64,000 nucleotides of DNA, from positions 28,228,533-28,292,532 of the forward strand of contig JAKZAP010000001.1 of the NCBI GenBank assembly GCA_023053575.1, written 5' to 3'. Every line of letters starts with the position of its first letter. Positions within the stretch are counted from its first letter, which is position 1. This stretch comes from Branchinecta lynchi (lineage: Eukaryota; Arthropoda; Branchiopoda; Anostraca; Branchinectidae). A program made the position numbers and the translations under genes. The notes under the pieces were generated by a model. It ran no database searches and was not told the origin of the DNA. It worked only from the letters and a program-made list of their open reading frames with translations. Below are positions 35,100 through 46,904 of this stretch, in pieces.

Positions 35100-35658
35100 T
35101 TGTATAAGGAATTTATACGCAGTCGTTTTGCGTCTTTTCAATCAGGTTTTATAGTGCTTTCTCATAGGTACCTGTAGGCTGTAGGCCCGCATGGAAAGCA
35201 AGAGGGTAGCTGCCTCCTTCCCTCCTAAAATTATACCACTGAATATTTCTTAACTCGCGGATCGTTAGTGGTACAGAAGTTGTGGTCCATTTTGTACTTC
35301 GAAACCTCTTATTACATGCAGGGAGGCATAAGCTTTGGTAACTATCGTGGAATTCTCCGGCAGTGTTATCGATTAGCCTAGATGAGCGTTGTGTTCCAAA
35401 TTTCCAAGAACCAAGCTATATCTTTGAAAAGCGAAATAAATGGACACGTGGTTTCAAAACTGCCGTAGGCGTCGTTATCCTCCCAATTTAACAGTTTCCG
35501 CTGCCTTTTTGATGATTCTACGTTATTATCCTCGGAAACGTTTTGTTTCTAATGAATCGGATGAGAAATTAGGGAACTTCAGTCTCATTAGTGTGGCTTT
35601 TTATCTTTGTCGGGGTCAAATAGTTTTCGTGGATAAGCACCGGTAGTGGAATGCTTGG
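35100..35658. other. No feature recognised
   Basis: Nothing supported. Confidence 0.4.
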
Positions 35659-35959
35659 AGCATGTTCCACCCTTCTAACAATAGTTACTATTAGTTACTA
35701 TATCCGTTCCATCCTCACGAAAGGTTACTACGCTGACCGTTCCAACCTTGTCGGAATAGTAACTAATAGTTACTATTTGCTTACCATGCTCGGGAGCGTA
35801 GTAAGCGTAGTAACTACGCATCTCTGCAACGTGATTGGTCGGATTCGCCCCTGGCTGAGATCCTGCTGGAAAATAGAAAATCGTTGCAGCCTTGACGGCA
35901 AAAAGCCAGAATTCGTGACGTCATGCGTAGTAACAACGGTAAGTAGGATGGAACACGCT
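35659..35959. mobile_element. MITE M2, copy 2
   Basis: 301 bp; left end AGCATGTTCCACCCTTCT, right end AAGTAGGATGGAACACGCT. Same internal order as 29920-30222, with the same nested TAGTTACTA palindromes and GTGATTGGTCGGATTCGCCC. Confidence 0.85.
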
Positions 35960-36084
35960 CTTGATGTCTTAATAGGCTTTGGAGCGGCTTCGTGTATAGA
36001 TGGGTCGAATAAATGCTAAGTGTCCTCGGGCGTAATGTGATGATATATATCTAATAGCATTTCCCTTTTTAATAATGTTTTCGT

Positions 36085-36955
36085 AAATATGTACTAATGT
36101 TCAAGCCAAGTTTCATCGTCCTAGCACATCTTGAAGTAGCCTACCTTAAACTGCGGTCACCGGAATTCAAGACCCCCCTTCAACTCCCTACGAGTGACCG
36201 AATCCGGTCCGCGGTTCTATCACTGATGTATCTAGGGCTAACGCTTGTTCTTCCCGCCAAGTCTTATCCTAATCGTTATATTCCAAGCATGTCACAAAAT
36301 TTCCGCTTCCCACCCCCCTCGACTCTCCCACGGTGGTCGGATCGGGGAATTGACTGTTTCCAAGTTAGTTTGGTCGGTTCCTTAATATGCCTGCCAAGTT
36401 TCATCGTCCTACCACATGTGTAAGCATCTTACGTGGAGATCACCGGAATTCTGAAGCCCTCCCTCCAACTCCTCCCCCCCCCCCACAGTGCTCGGATCAT
36501 ATCCGGTCTTGTTAAGTATGTATCTGGGGCTTGTGCTTGTTCTTCCCACCAAGTTTCATCCCGATCCATCCACTCTGAAGACGACGCACGATTTCCGGTT
36601 CCACCCCTCCAACTCCCCCGAAAGTCACCGGATCCATTCCAGACTTGAAGTGTGAAGTCTGAGACAAGATGTCTTTTCAAATATCAAGTTTCATTAAGAT
36701 CCGATTCCCCGTTCAAAAGTTAAAAATACGTCAATAATCCGGATTCCCCCTCCCTCCACTCCCCCCATGGTGGTTGAATCGGGGAAGTGAGTGTTTCTAA
36801 GTGAGTTTGGTAGGGTTTCTAATATGCCTGCCAAGTTTCATCGTCCTAGCACATCTGGAAGTACCCTAACTCGAGATGAGTGGCCTGACAGACAGGCCGG
36901 AAAGTGATCGGTATATGGCACTTGAGCGGAGCTGCAAGTGCCATAAAAAGCGATT
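36085..36955 (-). repeat. R1 repeat, reverse copy with intact end hairpin
   Basis: Reads leftward from a perfect 10-bp hairpin (ATGGCACTTG at 36915, CAAGTGCCAT at 36935; 10-base loop). Two decayed units carry TTTCATCGTCCTAGCACATC and ATCAAGTTTCATTAAGATCC, the complements of the R1 phrases. The tail is truncated near 36085. Confidence 0.8.
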
Positions 36956-37590
36956 CTTCTGATGGGGTTTTCACTACGTCAGTCTTGGGGATCTCTACAT
37001 TAGTCGCCATTCACTCGCTGTTCAGTGAACTTGTTTTGTTTCTCTCGCTGGCTTCCGGTAGAAACCGGATTTCAGTGAGAAATGGGTGAAAGCGAATTCG
37101 TTTCAATCCGTCACTGAACTTTATACATAGATCGCTCGCGAATGGACTAAAGACAGAAGTATATGTAAACGAAGCAGCGGAATTTTTTCCGAGAGACGAA
37201 ATTCTTGAAGCAAAAAAAGTCTGTGGTCCTACTATAGGAACCTCGACTAGGAGGATAGGCTAATCACGCACAACAAGGACCCTGACAATGTGTTAGATAT
37301 CGCAATTTTCTTTTTTTTTACCGGTTCTCTCAGGAGATAAAAAAACTGCAAAAGTTTCTGTAGCTTACTACGAGCTCGATGAAGTTCGAGTAAATAATAA
37401 GTAAGCAATTTGTGTAACCCGCCATTTCGAAAAAGCGGAGTAAATGAAAGAAAATAAATAAGATACATAAGGACACAGAAAAAAACACTAATTTTCAATC
37501 TTTGGCCAGAAACAGTTTGTCGATGGAGTAGGCGCTTGAATCACGAGTAAAGTGAATTTAGGTCAATCCCCAGCAACCTCAATGACCGTC
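36956..37590. other. No feature recognised
   Basis: No supported gene or repeat. Confidence 0.4.
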
Positions 37591-39507
37591 TCAATGGCCG
37601 ACTGGAGACTAGGCTATGAGGGAAAAAAAAAATTCTTCTGATAGAGCCACCACTACACAATAACATAAGAGGTATTTTAGATCGTATCAGACTGTCCATT
37701 TGGTGGCATGGTAGGGTAGGTTATAGTTTGGCGTTGGGGAAAATACAATAAGAGGTGGAGGCTAAGCTTTTAGACCGATAAATTCAGATTTGGCAGGTTG
37801 CAAAGGATCTGTCACATTCATTGAGGTATTATGCAAAGGCTAAAAGAGTTATGGGTGGAGGAAATATTTTTCATGGTGGGTTTAAAAAGGAAGGAAGCAA
37901 AGATGGTGTGGTGTCTTAGTTTACCGCTTGGGAGAGGACGGAAGTTCTTCCGAATGTTCTGGTCAATATTTCTGCTGTCATCTGTAAATGCGAAGAATTA
38001 AGAGAGTAGAGGAATGAAGTGTTTAGAGAATGCGTTAGGGTGTTTGATGAGAAATGGATATTTAGTATGATTGGTAGCAGTCAGTTTGATGACTGTGAGC
38101 AGGCTGGAAAGATTCCTCAGGGACGCTTTTCAACAGCTAAAGTTTTGTTTATAGTAGATTACTGTACAGATCGTTTTGTTTATTTTGTTGCCATGGCATT
38201 TTGGCCTTTTTGTGCAATTAAATCTTATCTTATCTTGTAATGGTAGCCTATACTTCTCGTTTTGCTGCAAAGACACAGGCTATTAATTATTTATTTTTTT
38301 TAATGAGGAAAGCACTATGCTGTAACATGGTAGTATATGCCATGTTTTATTGCTAAGAGTATTTGTTCAGTAAAACCTTTCTGATAAAGATATCCAACTT
38401 GCCTGGCATCCGTGGGATGATGTAACTTCCCTATACTTCTCTTCTGAAATTAAGGCCAGGCCTTTGGAGTCTAGGCCACGAGAAAAAAAAATCTTTCCTT
38501 CTGATGGCAATACCACTATGCTACAGCTTGATAGTGTAGTCAATATTTTGTATTGCTACCAAGTTCGTTGATGAATTAAAAAACTTTCTGATAGGTTAAA
38601 AAGCTTCAGAGCTAACAGACTCTAATTCCGCACTCTAATACCCCCCCCCCCATAGTAGGTCGACTCACACCCCACGTCCATTTTCTTTAAAATTCCTTCA
38701 TTTCCAAATTATGCTGTTTTACGGTTTTTCAAGCTGCACGTCACTTGCCTATGTTGCCAAGATTTGATGTATGCTTGCGTGGTTGCCGCTTCGTCACAAC
38801 TTGAGAGCTTCCATAGAAAGCTCGTTGACATTTAAACTTCGGACATGTGCTTTCTAGCTTTGTTACTAAATTATATTGTGAGATAGCTAATTTGGACACA
38901 GCCTATTCTGCATACTTGTGCACGGGTTTCCTCCGTGTTGGCAAGTGCCAGGAGCGTTCAATCGATTGGATTGTACTGAATCAGCCTGGAACAAAACGAA
39001 GATTACCTCCTCGGTAGGTTTCTCTTTGTCTTGTACAATTTCCAGGTCCTTAGCTATTGCATGGTAGTCTCTTGCCCAGCTCTGAGGATTATCTAACCTC
39101 CACCTACCTCTCTAGTGAGACGAAGTGACGATTGGAGACTAGGTTACGAGAAAAAAAACTTTCTTCTAATAGAGACACAACTACGCTGTAACATGGTAGA
39201 CTACGTCTCGTTTCGTTGCCAAGACCGTTACTCCAATAAGACCTTCTCGATAAGATATGCCGCTTGCCTGGAACCTGGAAACCTGGGATTATGTGACTTC
39301 CGCCTACTTCTGCTGTGAATGACAATTGATGCGAGTGAAATTCTGGCAATGAGAACAAAATCTGTTTATCTAATAGGGATATCACTATTTCATAACGAGC
39401 TACTCTAAACCATGTTTTGTTGCCAAGATTGAAAATTTGTTGATCACAAACTTGCCTAGCAACCTTGGGGATGATCTGTCCTCCGCCTACTTCTGTTCCG
39501 AGGCTCT
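37590..39507. repeat. Recurring repeat of about 200 bp, decayed
   Basis: The phrase GGAGACTAGGCTA.GAG, an A run, TTCTTCTGATAGAG..AC and CACTA..CT.TAACATGGTAG recurs at about 37600, 38280, 38490, 39130 and 39350. It is followed in several copies by CAACTTGCCTGGCA.CC and CTACTTCT. A shorter trace is at 45040-45120. Between copies lies a LINE 3' end with an ATCTT tail (about 37900-38236). Confidence 0.6.
37900..38236 (+). mobile_element. LINE 3' end with ATCTT tail
   Basis: Ends AATTAAATCTTATCTTATCTTG at 38215-38236, the same tail type as LINE family C (11694-11709). The frame 38019-38240 has no recognised motif. The 5' limit is uncertain. Confidence 0.45.
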
Positions 39508-39790
39508 AGGAAAACAAGACCAAAGGTTTCGATGGGATCCCAAAAATCTTTTATGTGATCCAGACAACCGGGTCTTGTCTTTGCCAGATCCAGTCTACGC
39601 CAGGCTAATCGTCAGAGGAAACCCCTTTTCAGACATACCTCTATAAGCCATATTTATTTTCGACGATACTGACCGAAACTTCCTGCTTTACTTCTGCCAA
39701 ATTTCTGGTTTAAGCTGCATGCCGAGTGAACTACTTGTCCAGCAATAAAATAAAATTCAAAAACGAATTCAGCGCATTTCCTTATCCCTA
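39508..39790 (-). repeat. R2 tail fragment, reverse
   Basis: Matches 33945-34240: AACAAGACCAAAGGTTTCGA, GCCAGATCCAGTC, then CGAAACTTCCTGC and GAACTACTTGTCC. The head end is absent. Confidence 0.7.
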
Positions 39791-39959
39791 TAAGAAATGC
39801 GAAAAAAAGGCCGGCCAAGTCACTGGCAAAATTTCACTTCTCCTGAATTCCCCCTTATTAAACCTCCGTTCAATTACCTTACCTTAAATTACCTTAAATT
39901 GCACTTGCAAGCAATAAGGATGTTGTATCCCGATGAGTAGCTTGCGGATGACGATGGTG

Positions 39960-40640
39960 CTATGATCTGGTTGTTGCTTCCGGGGCGCACCAGTCCTTTT
40001 TCCAGGGTTGCCCGCGCCAGTCCTCGTCGAGTCGCTTTTTGAAACCTTCGGGTGTTTCGCTGGTGACAGTTGGTTCAGACAAGCTGTTCCAAAGAGGAAC
40101 AGCTCGGTTACTGAAGAAGTGCTGGCGAACACGAGAGGTATTGGACCTTTTGGACAGTTTCCGGGAGTGGCCCCTGGTCCGTGAGTGGTTGTCGGGGGCG
40201 AAGAGGGAGGGGAGACAATTAGAGTTGAGGATTCTGTAGACTAGTAGCATGTCCCCTCTCTTCCGCCGGTAAGTAAGTGTCGGGATCTTCAGTTTCTGCA
40301 GTCGTTGTTCATAAGGTAGTGCTCTAAGGCCTTGGATGGATTTTGTTGCTCGCCTCTGGACACCTTCGATTAGTTTCTTGTCTTGTTTGTAATAGGGTGA
40401 GGCGAGGGCGTTGCCGCACTCCAGCTTGGGCCTGACCAAAGCTTTGTAGAGCTTCAGCATGGCAGTTGGTTTGCGGGATGCGATTGATCGTTTTATCATC
40501 CCTAGGGTCTGATTGGCGCTAGCCACTACCTTTTTGGTGTGAGTGTGGAATTTTAGTTTGTCGTCCACAATAACTCCGAGGTCCCTTTCTTCTGAGGTGG
40601 ATGGGATCGGGACTGGGGTGCTCGATCCATGTCGTCTCAT
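39960..40640 (-). pseudogene. CR1/L2-like ORF2 C-terminal domain
   Basis: A 226-codon frame. ERDLGVIVDDKLKFHTHTKK opens the thumb segment. ANQTLGMIKRSI, KLYKALVRPKLECGNALASP, VQRRATKSIQGLRALPYEQR and LPSLFAPDN follow, and the end has FFSNRAVPLWNSLSE. This is the textbook C-terminus of CR1/L2 ORF2 and is intact through to its own stop. Its Met is simply the first in the frame; the native protein would be continuous with the palm frame upstream. Confidence 0.88.
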
Positions 40641-41140
40641 CTGGTACTGCCGCTTTGGGGTGTTGTGTCACATTTGTCTGGGTTGAACTCTAGTTTCCAT
40701 TCACTTGACCAGTCAGTTAAAGTTTTGAGATCTTCTTGAAGGGTGTTCGTGAAGGCATTGGCAATTAGCTTCGAGTCATCTGCGTATTGTGGAATGGGGT
40801 TCTTCAGAAGCTGATGGGCGTCGTTGATGTATATGTTAAAGAGGGTTGGTCCTAGTACTGTCCCTTGCGGGACTCCACTAAGTACTGCGGCTTCCGATGA
40901 CAAGACCTCCTCACCTGCTATCCCGAAGACTCGAACTCGTTGCTTGCGTCCAGTCAGGAAGTTCTGCACCCAGTCTGCTACTTGAGGATGAATAAAGCAT
41001 GCGTCGACCTTGATGCGCAATCTTCGGTGACTGACTTTGTCGAATGCTTTGGCCTGGTCAAGGAGTGCTACGTCAACTGGTGTGGCTTGCTCCAGAAGAT
41101 TGGTGACGATCTCGTAGGACTCTATTAGGTTAGTGTCCAC
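40637..41140 (-). pseudogene. CR1/L2-like reverse transcriptase, palm region
   Basis: The order is SVDTNLIESYEIVTNLLEQ-type fingers, motif A LLDQAKAFDKVSHRRL, motif B SGVPQGTVLGPTLFNIYIND, motif C QYADDSKLIA (YADD at 40775-40786), then LEFNPDKC. All three catalytic Asp positions are present. The frame ends just after DKC by a one-base phase change; the rest of the protein continues in the overlapping frame. In family members this is one protein. Confidence 0.88.
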
Positions 41141-41372
41141 AGACTTTCCTCGGACGAATCCATGTTGGCTTTGGTGATCACAATACTTTCACAATACTTT
41201 CACAGATGAATCATTAATAGACACCTTAGGCCTTTCAACAGTACGAGAATCAATACGTCAACTGTTCAACTTAATAAAAAGGCATTGAAAAATACACTTT
41301 ATGGCCGATGGTAAGAAGAATTTAAGAATAAAGCCAGTTCTTAGTCTATTGTTTTTTATTGCCTTCTGTCCA

Positions 41373-42745
41373 AGTGCCATATACCGCTCACTTTTCCGTC
41401 GATCTGTCTGTCGGTCGGTTAGTCCGGTGTTTGCGAGTTAGGGTACTTCCAGATGTACTAGGACGATGACCAAACTAACTTGGAAATAGTATCTTGCCCG
41501 ATCAGACCATCGTGGGGGGAGGGAGGGGAGCCGGAATCTGGCAGATGTCCTGTTTCAAGTCCGGACCGAATCCGATTAATGTGTGGGGGGGGGGGGTCAG
41601 AGGGGGTAACCGGAAATCATATGACACGCTTAGAGTCGAGCGATCGGGATGAAACTTGGTGCGAAGAACAAGCACAAGCTCTCGGTACATCATTGACCGA
41701 ACCGGATCGGATTCGTGCACTATGCCGGCAGTTGGAGGGGGGTCCCGTAGTTCCGGTTATACGGAGTTAAATAACTTCCAGGTGGGCTTGGACAATGAAA
41801 CTTGGTAGTCAAGTCAGGGATCCGACAAGATCAACCCGGAAATAGTCAACTTCCCCACCCGACCACATTGGGGGGAGTCGAGGGAGGGGGAATCTGGAAT
41901 CTTGAGGAATGTAGAACTTTTGAACGGGTGATCGCATGTTAACAAACTTGATATTTGGAAAGACGTCGTGCCTCGGATGACCGGTTTAAAGTCAGGACTG
42001 GATCCGATGAATGTGCGGGGGGGGGGGGGGAGGAGTTGGAGGGGGAAACCGGAAATTTTTGACACGCTTAGAGTGGAGCGATTGGGATGAAACTTGGTGG
42101 GAATGACAATCACAAGAACAAGATACGTCAGTGATAGAACCGGATCGGATTTGGGCATTGAGGGGGGGGGGAGGTCCGAAATTCCGGTGACCGCAAATTA
42201 ACGTACTGCCAGATGTGCTGTGCTCCCTTAAAGTACTTATCCTAACCGCAAAGTACAAAAAATACTTTTAAGCAAAGTATACATTTTAACTCAAATTAAT
42301 TTTTAGAACCCTAGAAGTACGTTTCTTAACCGAAAATTAAAATAAAATACTTTATCCAAACGATATATATTCATGATTCCCAAGAGCCCATGATCATTTT
42401 TGCTCAAGGGTTTTGCTTACAAGTGAATTTCTTAAAGACAAACAATAATTTTGAGCAAAATATACATTTTCGCGACTCCAATGAGCTTATCATCATTTGT
42501 GCTTTAAGAGCGTTCATTCCAGATAAATCTCTAGCGCCCTTAAAGTGCGCATCATCACGGCCAAATCCGCAAATGAAACAGTTTTTACGATCAATACATT
42601 CTCGTGATTTCTAAGGACCCATGCTCATTCTTATCTCAAGGGTTTTGCTTACAAATGATCGCAACAAATCCACGAACTGACAAATTCCTTTATCCTCTGT
42701 CCCAGCCTTGCAAGTGCCATATGAGCTTCCAGCTCTTGTTTTACT
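41373..42745 (+). repeat. R1 repeat, full-length reference copy
   Basis: The head is CCAAGTGCCATATACCGCTC (41371-41390), then a GTCTGTCGGTCGGTTAG run and CTAGGACGATGA. Two units follow with GAACCGGATCGGAT, GATGAAACTTGGTG and CTTTTGAACGGGTGATCG, and G runs at 41586 and 42018. The AT-rich tail has CCCATGATCATTTTTGCTCA and TCTCAAGGGTTTTGCTTACA. It ends TTGCAAGTGCCATATGAGCT (42708-42727), TCCAGCTCTTG. Both ends share AAGTGCCATAT in direct orientation. Confidence 0.8.
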
Positions 42746-42871
42746 TCTAAAGAACATTTAGTAGCGGCTTCAAAAGATCAGCCCTCTCACCACTTAACGC
42801 AGATTATCACGGGTCATTATAGGTTAATTTTTGTCCTTCATAGACTAAACAAAAATGATACGGAGTTGTGC

Positions 42872-43282
42872 CTTTAGGCGTATTCTCGCCGTTCCCCGAG
42901 GACTCCTCGGGGAATCAAAGGGAACGGCGAGAATAGAGGGAGTGACTCCACGCGGACTCCGCGGACAGAAACAGCGAGAACACGGGGAATGCTTCTAGCA
43001 TGGATTTTGTTCGAAAAATAGACATGCAGTTGACAAAATTAGTCTGGAGCCACTTTATTTTTGGTTTTGTTTATTCTGATTATTTTTAATTAATTTTACA
43101 TTGCACCAACACCAGCAAAAATTTATTCCCCTCCGAATCCCCTCCTTTTCGATGATGGTGATGATAACCAGAGCATTCGCCGTCCGTGAGGACTCGCGAG
43201 AATACGGGTAGTGAGTCCCCGGGACAAACAAAAACGCGGGGAATCCTCAAGTGGAGTCCGCGGGGAACGGCGAGAGTACGCC
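42872..43282. mobile_element. GC-rich TIR element, about 410 bp
   Basis: The left end GGCGTATTCTCGCCGTTCCC pairs with the complement of the right end, GGCGTACTCTCGCCGTTCCC; the match continues into CG.GGACTCC. Inside, further copies of GGGAACGGCGAGAAT and CGCGGACTCCGCGGA give nested hairpins. The core is AT-rich. It has no coding capacity and the target duplication is not clear. Confidence 0.75.
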
Positions 43283-43689
43283 TTTTGTGGTGAAAATTAA
43301 ATTTGTTCTATTTTCTTTTTGAGTGTCCTATTTTTGTTCGTGAATGTTTAGACTTAATATTTCACCTTAATATAGTCTTAATATTTTCCATTTCATTTTT
43401 ATTTGGTTTTTAAATTTTTTTAGGTTTTTTAAACGTTTTTAAACGTTGTGTTGGAATACATCAGGAAAACTAAATGTTTGAATTTGGAACTATGATTTGA
43501 TTAAAAACTCGTGTAATATATTTTATTTAAGATAATGGATTCACAGTGTGTAATATTCTTTTTGTTTTCCTTTCTTTTGAACTGATTGTTTTTCCAAAAT
43601 TATGTGATTTGTAGTTTATTTTAGATGCTTAGTTTTGTTCCTTTGTTAGCCGTGAAATGCCGTAAGTCTAAGTCACGTAATAAAATTCA
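43283..43689. other. AT-rich, no feature
   Basis: T-rich stretch without gene or repeat recognised. Confidence 0.4.
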
Positions 43690-44200
43690 TTCAACTTCAA
43701 ATAAAAATGTAAAATATACACATATTTCCGGTTTAAAGTGGACTGTAAACGAATAATATGTCTGGGTAAAATATGATTATGATATACATACCCAGCGTCT
43801 GTTCTTGAACCTAAATCTGTCATCTAATCAACTCCAAATAAAACTTTTGCTTTTAACAAGCTTTCCGGTTTTCGCCGGATTCTGACCGAACTACTTGTCC
43901 GGTGAGAAAATGGTTTTCATCATCGTGTTTAGCATGTCTTCTCTCACCATAATGGACTATCAAATTAGATATTTAAAAATATTTGATTTGCCCCTTAACT
44001 TGAACCCCTCCACCACCCCTAAATGTAGGACTACAGAGCCCATCTACAAACTTGACCTTACCCTTCTTTGTCCTCACAAAGTTTCATGAGAATACCTCAT
44101 TCCTCGAGAGTTAACATGCTGACAGTCAGACGGACAGACGGACAATTTTTACGATGTCATAGGTATCCCTCCACTTACGTTTACGGATCCCAAAAACCAT
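43690..44200 (-). repeat. R2 repeat, reverse copy
   Basis: Head at right (GGATCCCAAAAACC near 44187; CGTTTACGGATCCC), then complements of GTAAGTGGAGGGATACCTAT, CCGTCTGTCCGTCTGACTGT and AAACTTTGTGAGGAC. Two units follow with TTTCCGGTTTTCGCCGGATT and ACTACTTGTCCGGTGAGAAA. Confidence 0.8.
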
Positions 44201-45255
44201 TCTTCTTAAATGTACGTCACTAAACTAAAACGTGGTGAAGCATTGTCCAAATACGTGTCATAAGCTGAATAGCGCTGTACGCGGTGTTTACGTCTCAATA
44301 CACACGTCTGTTCAAATATGAACTCGAGAGGTTCTTTTGAATGCAGCGTTCGTTGTTGCCACGCTCATACAGTTTTTCGAGTTTCTAAAGATCAGAAAAA
44401 GTGTTCTTAGTAGGCTACTACTTGAATTACACCGGTACAATTTGACGCCCAATATATTGTAAAAAGCTTTTAAATTTACGGGTAGACAGCACTGGTCCTC
44501 GAACTAGCAGTAAGCTGTCGTAAGAGAACAAAACCTGTTCTTTTGAAGAAAAGTTGTTTCTTCAGCTTCCAAGTGTGTGCTTCCCGTGGCAGCCCTGACG
44601 ACACTTCTCCGCTCCTCGGCCCGCTGGCAGTACCAACCAAGCAATCTGAGTCGCTCTGCATAAGGGAGAATAATCTTGATGACTATCTCTCCCTTCCGAT
44701 GCAGAATCTCCAGGTACACACACACTCTAAGGTTTCACAGCTGCGCTGACTCAGGATTTGAGTCATTGAGTTTGAGTCGTTACGGACACGTTTACTTCTT
44801 CTTCCTGAGAATCACTGGCGTGTTTGGACTTCGTCATATAGATTATAGAGCCGAGCTCCATTTTCCTTATTTGCCATATTACAGCGCGCCCCGAGGAAAA
44901 GATGAGTCTGTAACACGCCTTATACGCCGTTATTGACCCTTACAACACATATTCGGACAATGCTTAAAACCAGTCCTAGGGTTTTAAGCAATGATCAAAT
45001 GATCAGTGATCAAATGTTCAAATGATCAAATTAGTTCATTGGCAACTCTTTGAGAGGATATCCAACTTTCCAGGTAAACCTAAGCTCGGCCTACTTCTCG
45101 TGTGAAACTGAAGTCGCGTTATTGATCCTGAGATCCCAGTTGTAGTCCCACTTGCTTTCTATAAAGTTTTCAGTATGCCAGTATCGTTTTACAGGTCATT
45201 TAAAACATGAAAAACATGGAAGTAGCCTGCTTAATCCGTTCCAGGGACATGTAAA
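44201..45255. other. No gene recognised
   Basis: Frames on both strands at 44476-44936 lack motifs. Around 44985-45030 GATCAAATGATC and related words repeat (local simple duplication). Confidence 0.4.
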
Positions 45256-45258
45256 ACT

Positions 45259-45484
45259 TTAACAACAGAGACACAGTAGAAGTGTGTTATTTGGGCGTGG
45301 CCTAACTTTGAAAGACGGCGAAGCATATGGGTAAGTTCAAATCTGACGCATATTCATGCAGAGGAGGGCACGCAAATAGAAAGTTAATTAAAATAATGTC
45401 AAATTAAATCCCCACGGTGTATTTTTATTAATCTTTTGCTCTGCAAGCAACGAGAATCCTGCTAGAGATGGTAACCGTGTCAGA
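45259..45484. repeat. Direct repeat flanking a LINE, left copy
   Basis: About 215 bases shared with 46905-47118: CAGTAGAAGTGTGTT, GGCCTAACTTTGAAAG, GGGCACGCAAATAGAAAGTT, AATAATGTCAAATTAAATCC and TAATCTTTTGCTCTGCAAGC, to GTGTCAG. Differences are near 10% and include an indel. After this copy the left flank word AACAACAGAGACACAGTAGAA recurs at 45489. Confidence 0.85.
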
Positions 45485-45547
45485 CTTGAACAACAGAGAC
45501 ACAGTAGAATTCCATCTCCAGATAGAGATGGAATTTCCCACGAGCAT

Positions 45548-46880
45548 TTGAAGTACGATTTACCAGCCCTTAATAATCACCTCCAGCTATTGTTCCAGAT
45601 GATCCTGTCAACATCCACCTTACCGGAAAGTTTTCTTCTGGGTACGATTACCCCAGTCTTAAAAAGAGGAAAAGATGCAAATCATTGCAGCTCTTACAGG
45701 CCAATTACTGTTTCATGCATCCCAGCAAAATTTTCGAATACACTTTGGCACCTGAAATTACTTCTAAATGTGACATCGGAAGCCTACAGTATGGTTTCAG
45801 AAAACGAATTGGATGCTCCCATGCCCATAAGTCACTGATCCAAATTCTAAAGCAAGCATCAGCAAAGAGAGAGACAGTTCATCTTTGTGCGATTGACATC
45901 GCTGGAGCTTTCGACAACGTTAACCACGTCCAGGCTCTACTGTCTTTGATGGAAAACGGCGTAAATAGGTCGATCATATTGGCCTTAAGATCATGGTACT
46001 CCAAATGCAAGCTGGTAGTCAAATGGCAAGACAGGCTGAGTCACCCTATTACAGTGAAAAAGGGAGTCCTTCAGGGCAGGGTCCTATCGCCCCAGATTTT
46101 TAAATGTGCAATTGCTCAGTGCCTAAGAAAGCTTACGCCAACTTTTAACTTCGGTGGCATCGATGTTAGCTTCCTGGCCTATGCTGACGACGTCCTCCTC
46201 ATCAGCCGATCCAGGAAGGGCCTTGAAACAAACGTTGCTAGCCCGAACCAAACGCTTGGTGAGATTGGTCTGTCAGTCAACGCTAGTAAATGTCAGTACG
46301 TTTGTTTCAACGCTCCTGCTACTCTTCGGAAGCCCTCTCTGAATGTTGGAGGCAATGTTCTCATAACCGAGGAAAAAATTCGATGGCTTGGTATAACAAT
46401 TGTGCAAACGATGCGAAAGATTTGTGAGGAAGCAGTTAAATCAGCCGCTAAAGGAATTAGATATGGCTACTGTAAAATTGTGCCGAACCGTTCAAGGTAT
46501 AGCAGACCTGGGCTTGGAAAGTTATATACTGCCTTTTGCGCACCGTATGTTAACTTCCTTGCTGGATTACATACTATACTCAGAAGAAAGGACCTTCGAC
46601 GCATACGCTCGACATACTTCAGATATCTGAGATTTCTTCTCTACCTACCCCGGCGCACACGGAACCGCTACCTGATCCGCCGTTTGTTAATTTCCGACCC
46701 ATTGTTGACGCTTGAAGCCCTCTCATCTAATTTGTGTTCTCCGATTGGAAAATTACCTGTCCACGATCCCATCAACGTGATTCTAAATTAGTGAACCTTT
46801 ATGGAAAATATTTGTTGAGTTTTTTGCGATTATTTTATATTTCTTTATCTTTTTTACTGCACTTACGCCCTTGGGCAATG
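45548..46880 (+). mobile_element. LINE family E, copy 1
   Basis: Non-LTR element with frameshift near 45690 and a CATT-type tail (TTCATTCATTCATTCAG, 46889-46905). Related copies on the minus strand are at 49545-49890 and 57590-60015. The endonuclease half is missing here. Confidence 0.8.
45685..46791 (+). CDS. LINE-E reverse transcriptase, long frame
   Basis: 368 codons open. After a frameshifted start (fingers motif SSYRPITVSCIPAKF is in the neighbouring frame, 45680-45735) come YGFRKRIGCSHAH, motif A CAIDIAGAFDNVNH, motif B KKGVLQGRVLSPQIF, and motif C AYADDVLLIS (YADD at 46180-46191). LSVNASKCQYVCF and IRWLGI follow, then the C-terminal block YLRFLLYLPRRTRNRYLI. That last block recurs in the copies at 49.6 kb and 57.6 kb and marks the family. 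All catalytic Asp residues are present. The first Met is not native because the N-terminal part lies in another phase. Confidence 0.88.
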   Translation: MQLLQANYCFMHPSKIFEYTLAPEITSKCDIGSLQYGFRKRIGCSHAHKSLIQILKQASAKRETVHLCAIDIAGAFDNVNHVQALLSLMENGVNRSIILALRSWYSKCKLVVKWQDRLSHPITVKKGVLQGRVLSPQIFKCAIAQCLRKLTPTFNFGGIDVSFLAYADDVLLISRSRKGLETNVASPNQTLGEIGLSVNASKCQYVCFNAPATLRKPSLNVGGNVLITEEKIRWLGITIVQTMRKICEEAVKSAAKGIRYGYCKIVPNRSRYSRPGLGKLYTAFCAPYVNFLAGLHTILRRKDLRRIRSTYFRYLRFLLYLPRRTRNRYLIRRLLISDPLLTLEALSSNLCSPIGKLPVHDPINVILN

Positions 46881-46904
46881 CGTCATAAATTCATTCATTC
46901 ATTC

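Larger units (their letters stand above)
39880..41190 (-). mobile_element. LINE family B (CR1/L2-like), 5'-truncated
   Basis: Minus-strand retrotransposon from the fingers/palm of the reverse transcriptase (about 41190) to a microsatellite tail of TTAAGGTAA type at 39880-39900. The two coding parts (41140-40637 and 40640-39960) differ in phase at about 40650. Head sequence, endonuclease and ORF1 are missing, as usual for copies truncated at the 5' end. Codons are well preserved, so it is one of the younger LINEs here. Confidence 0.85.
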
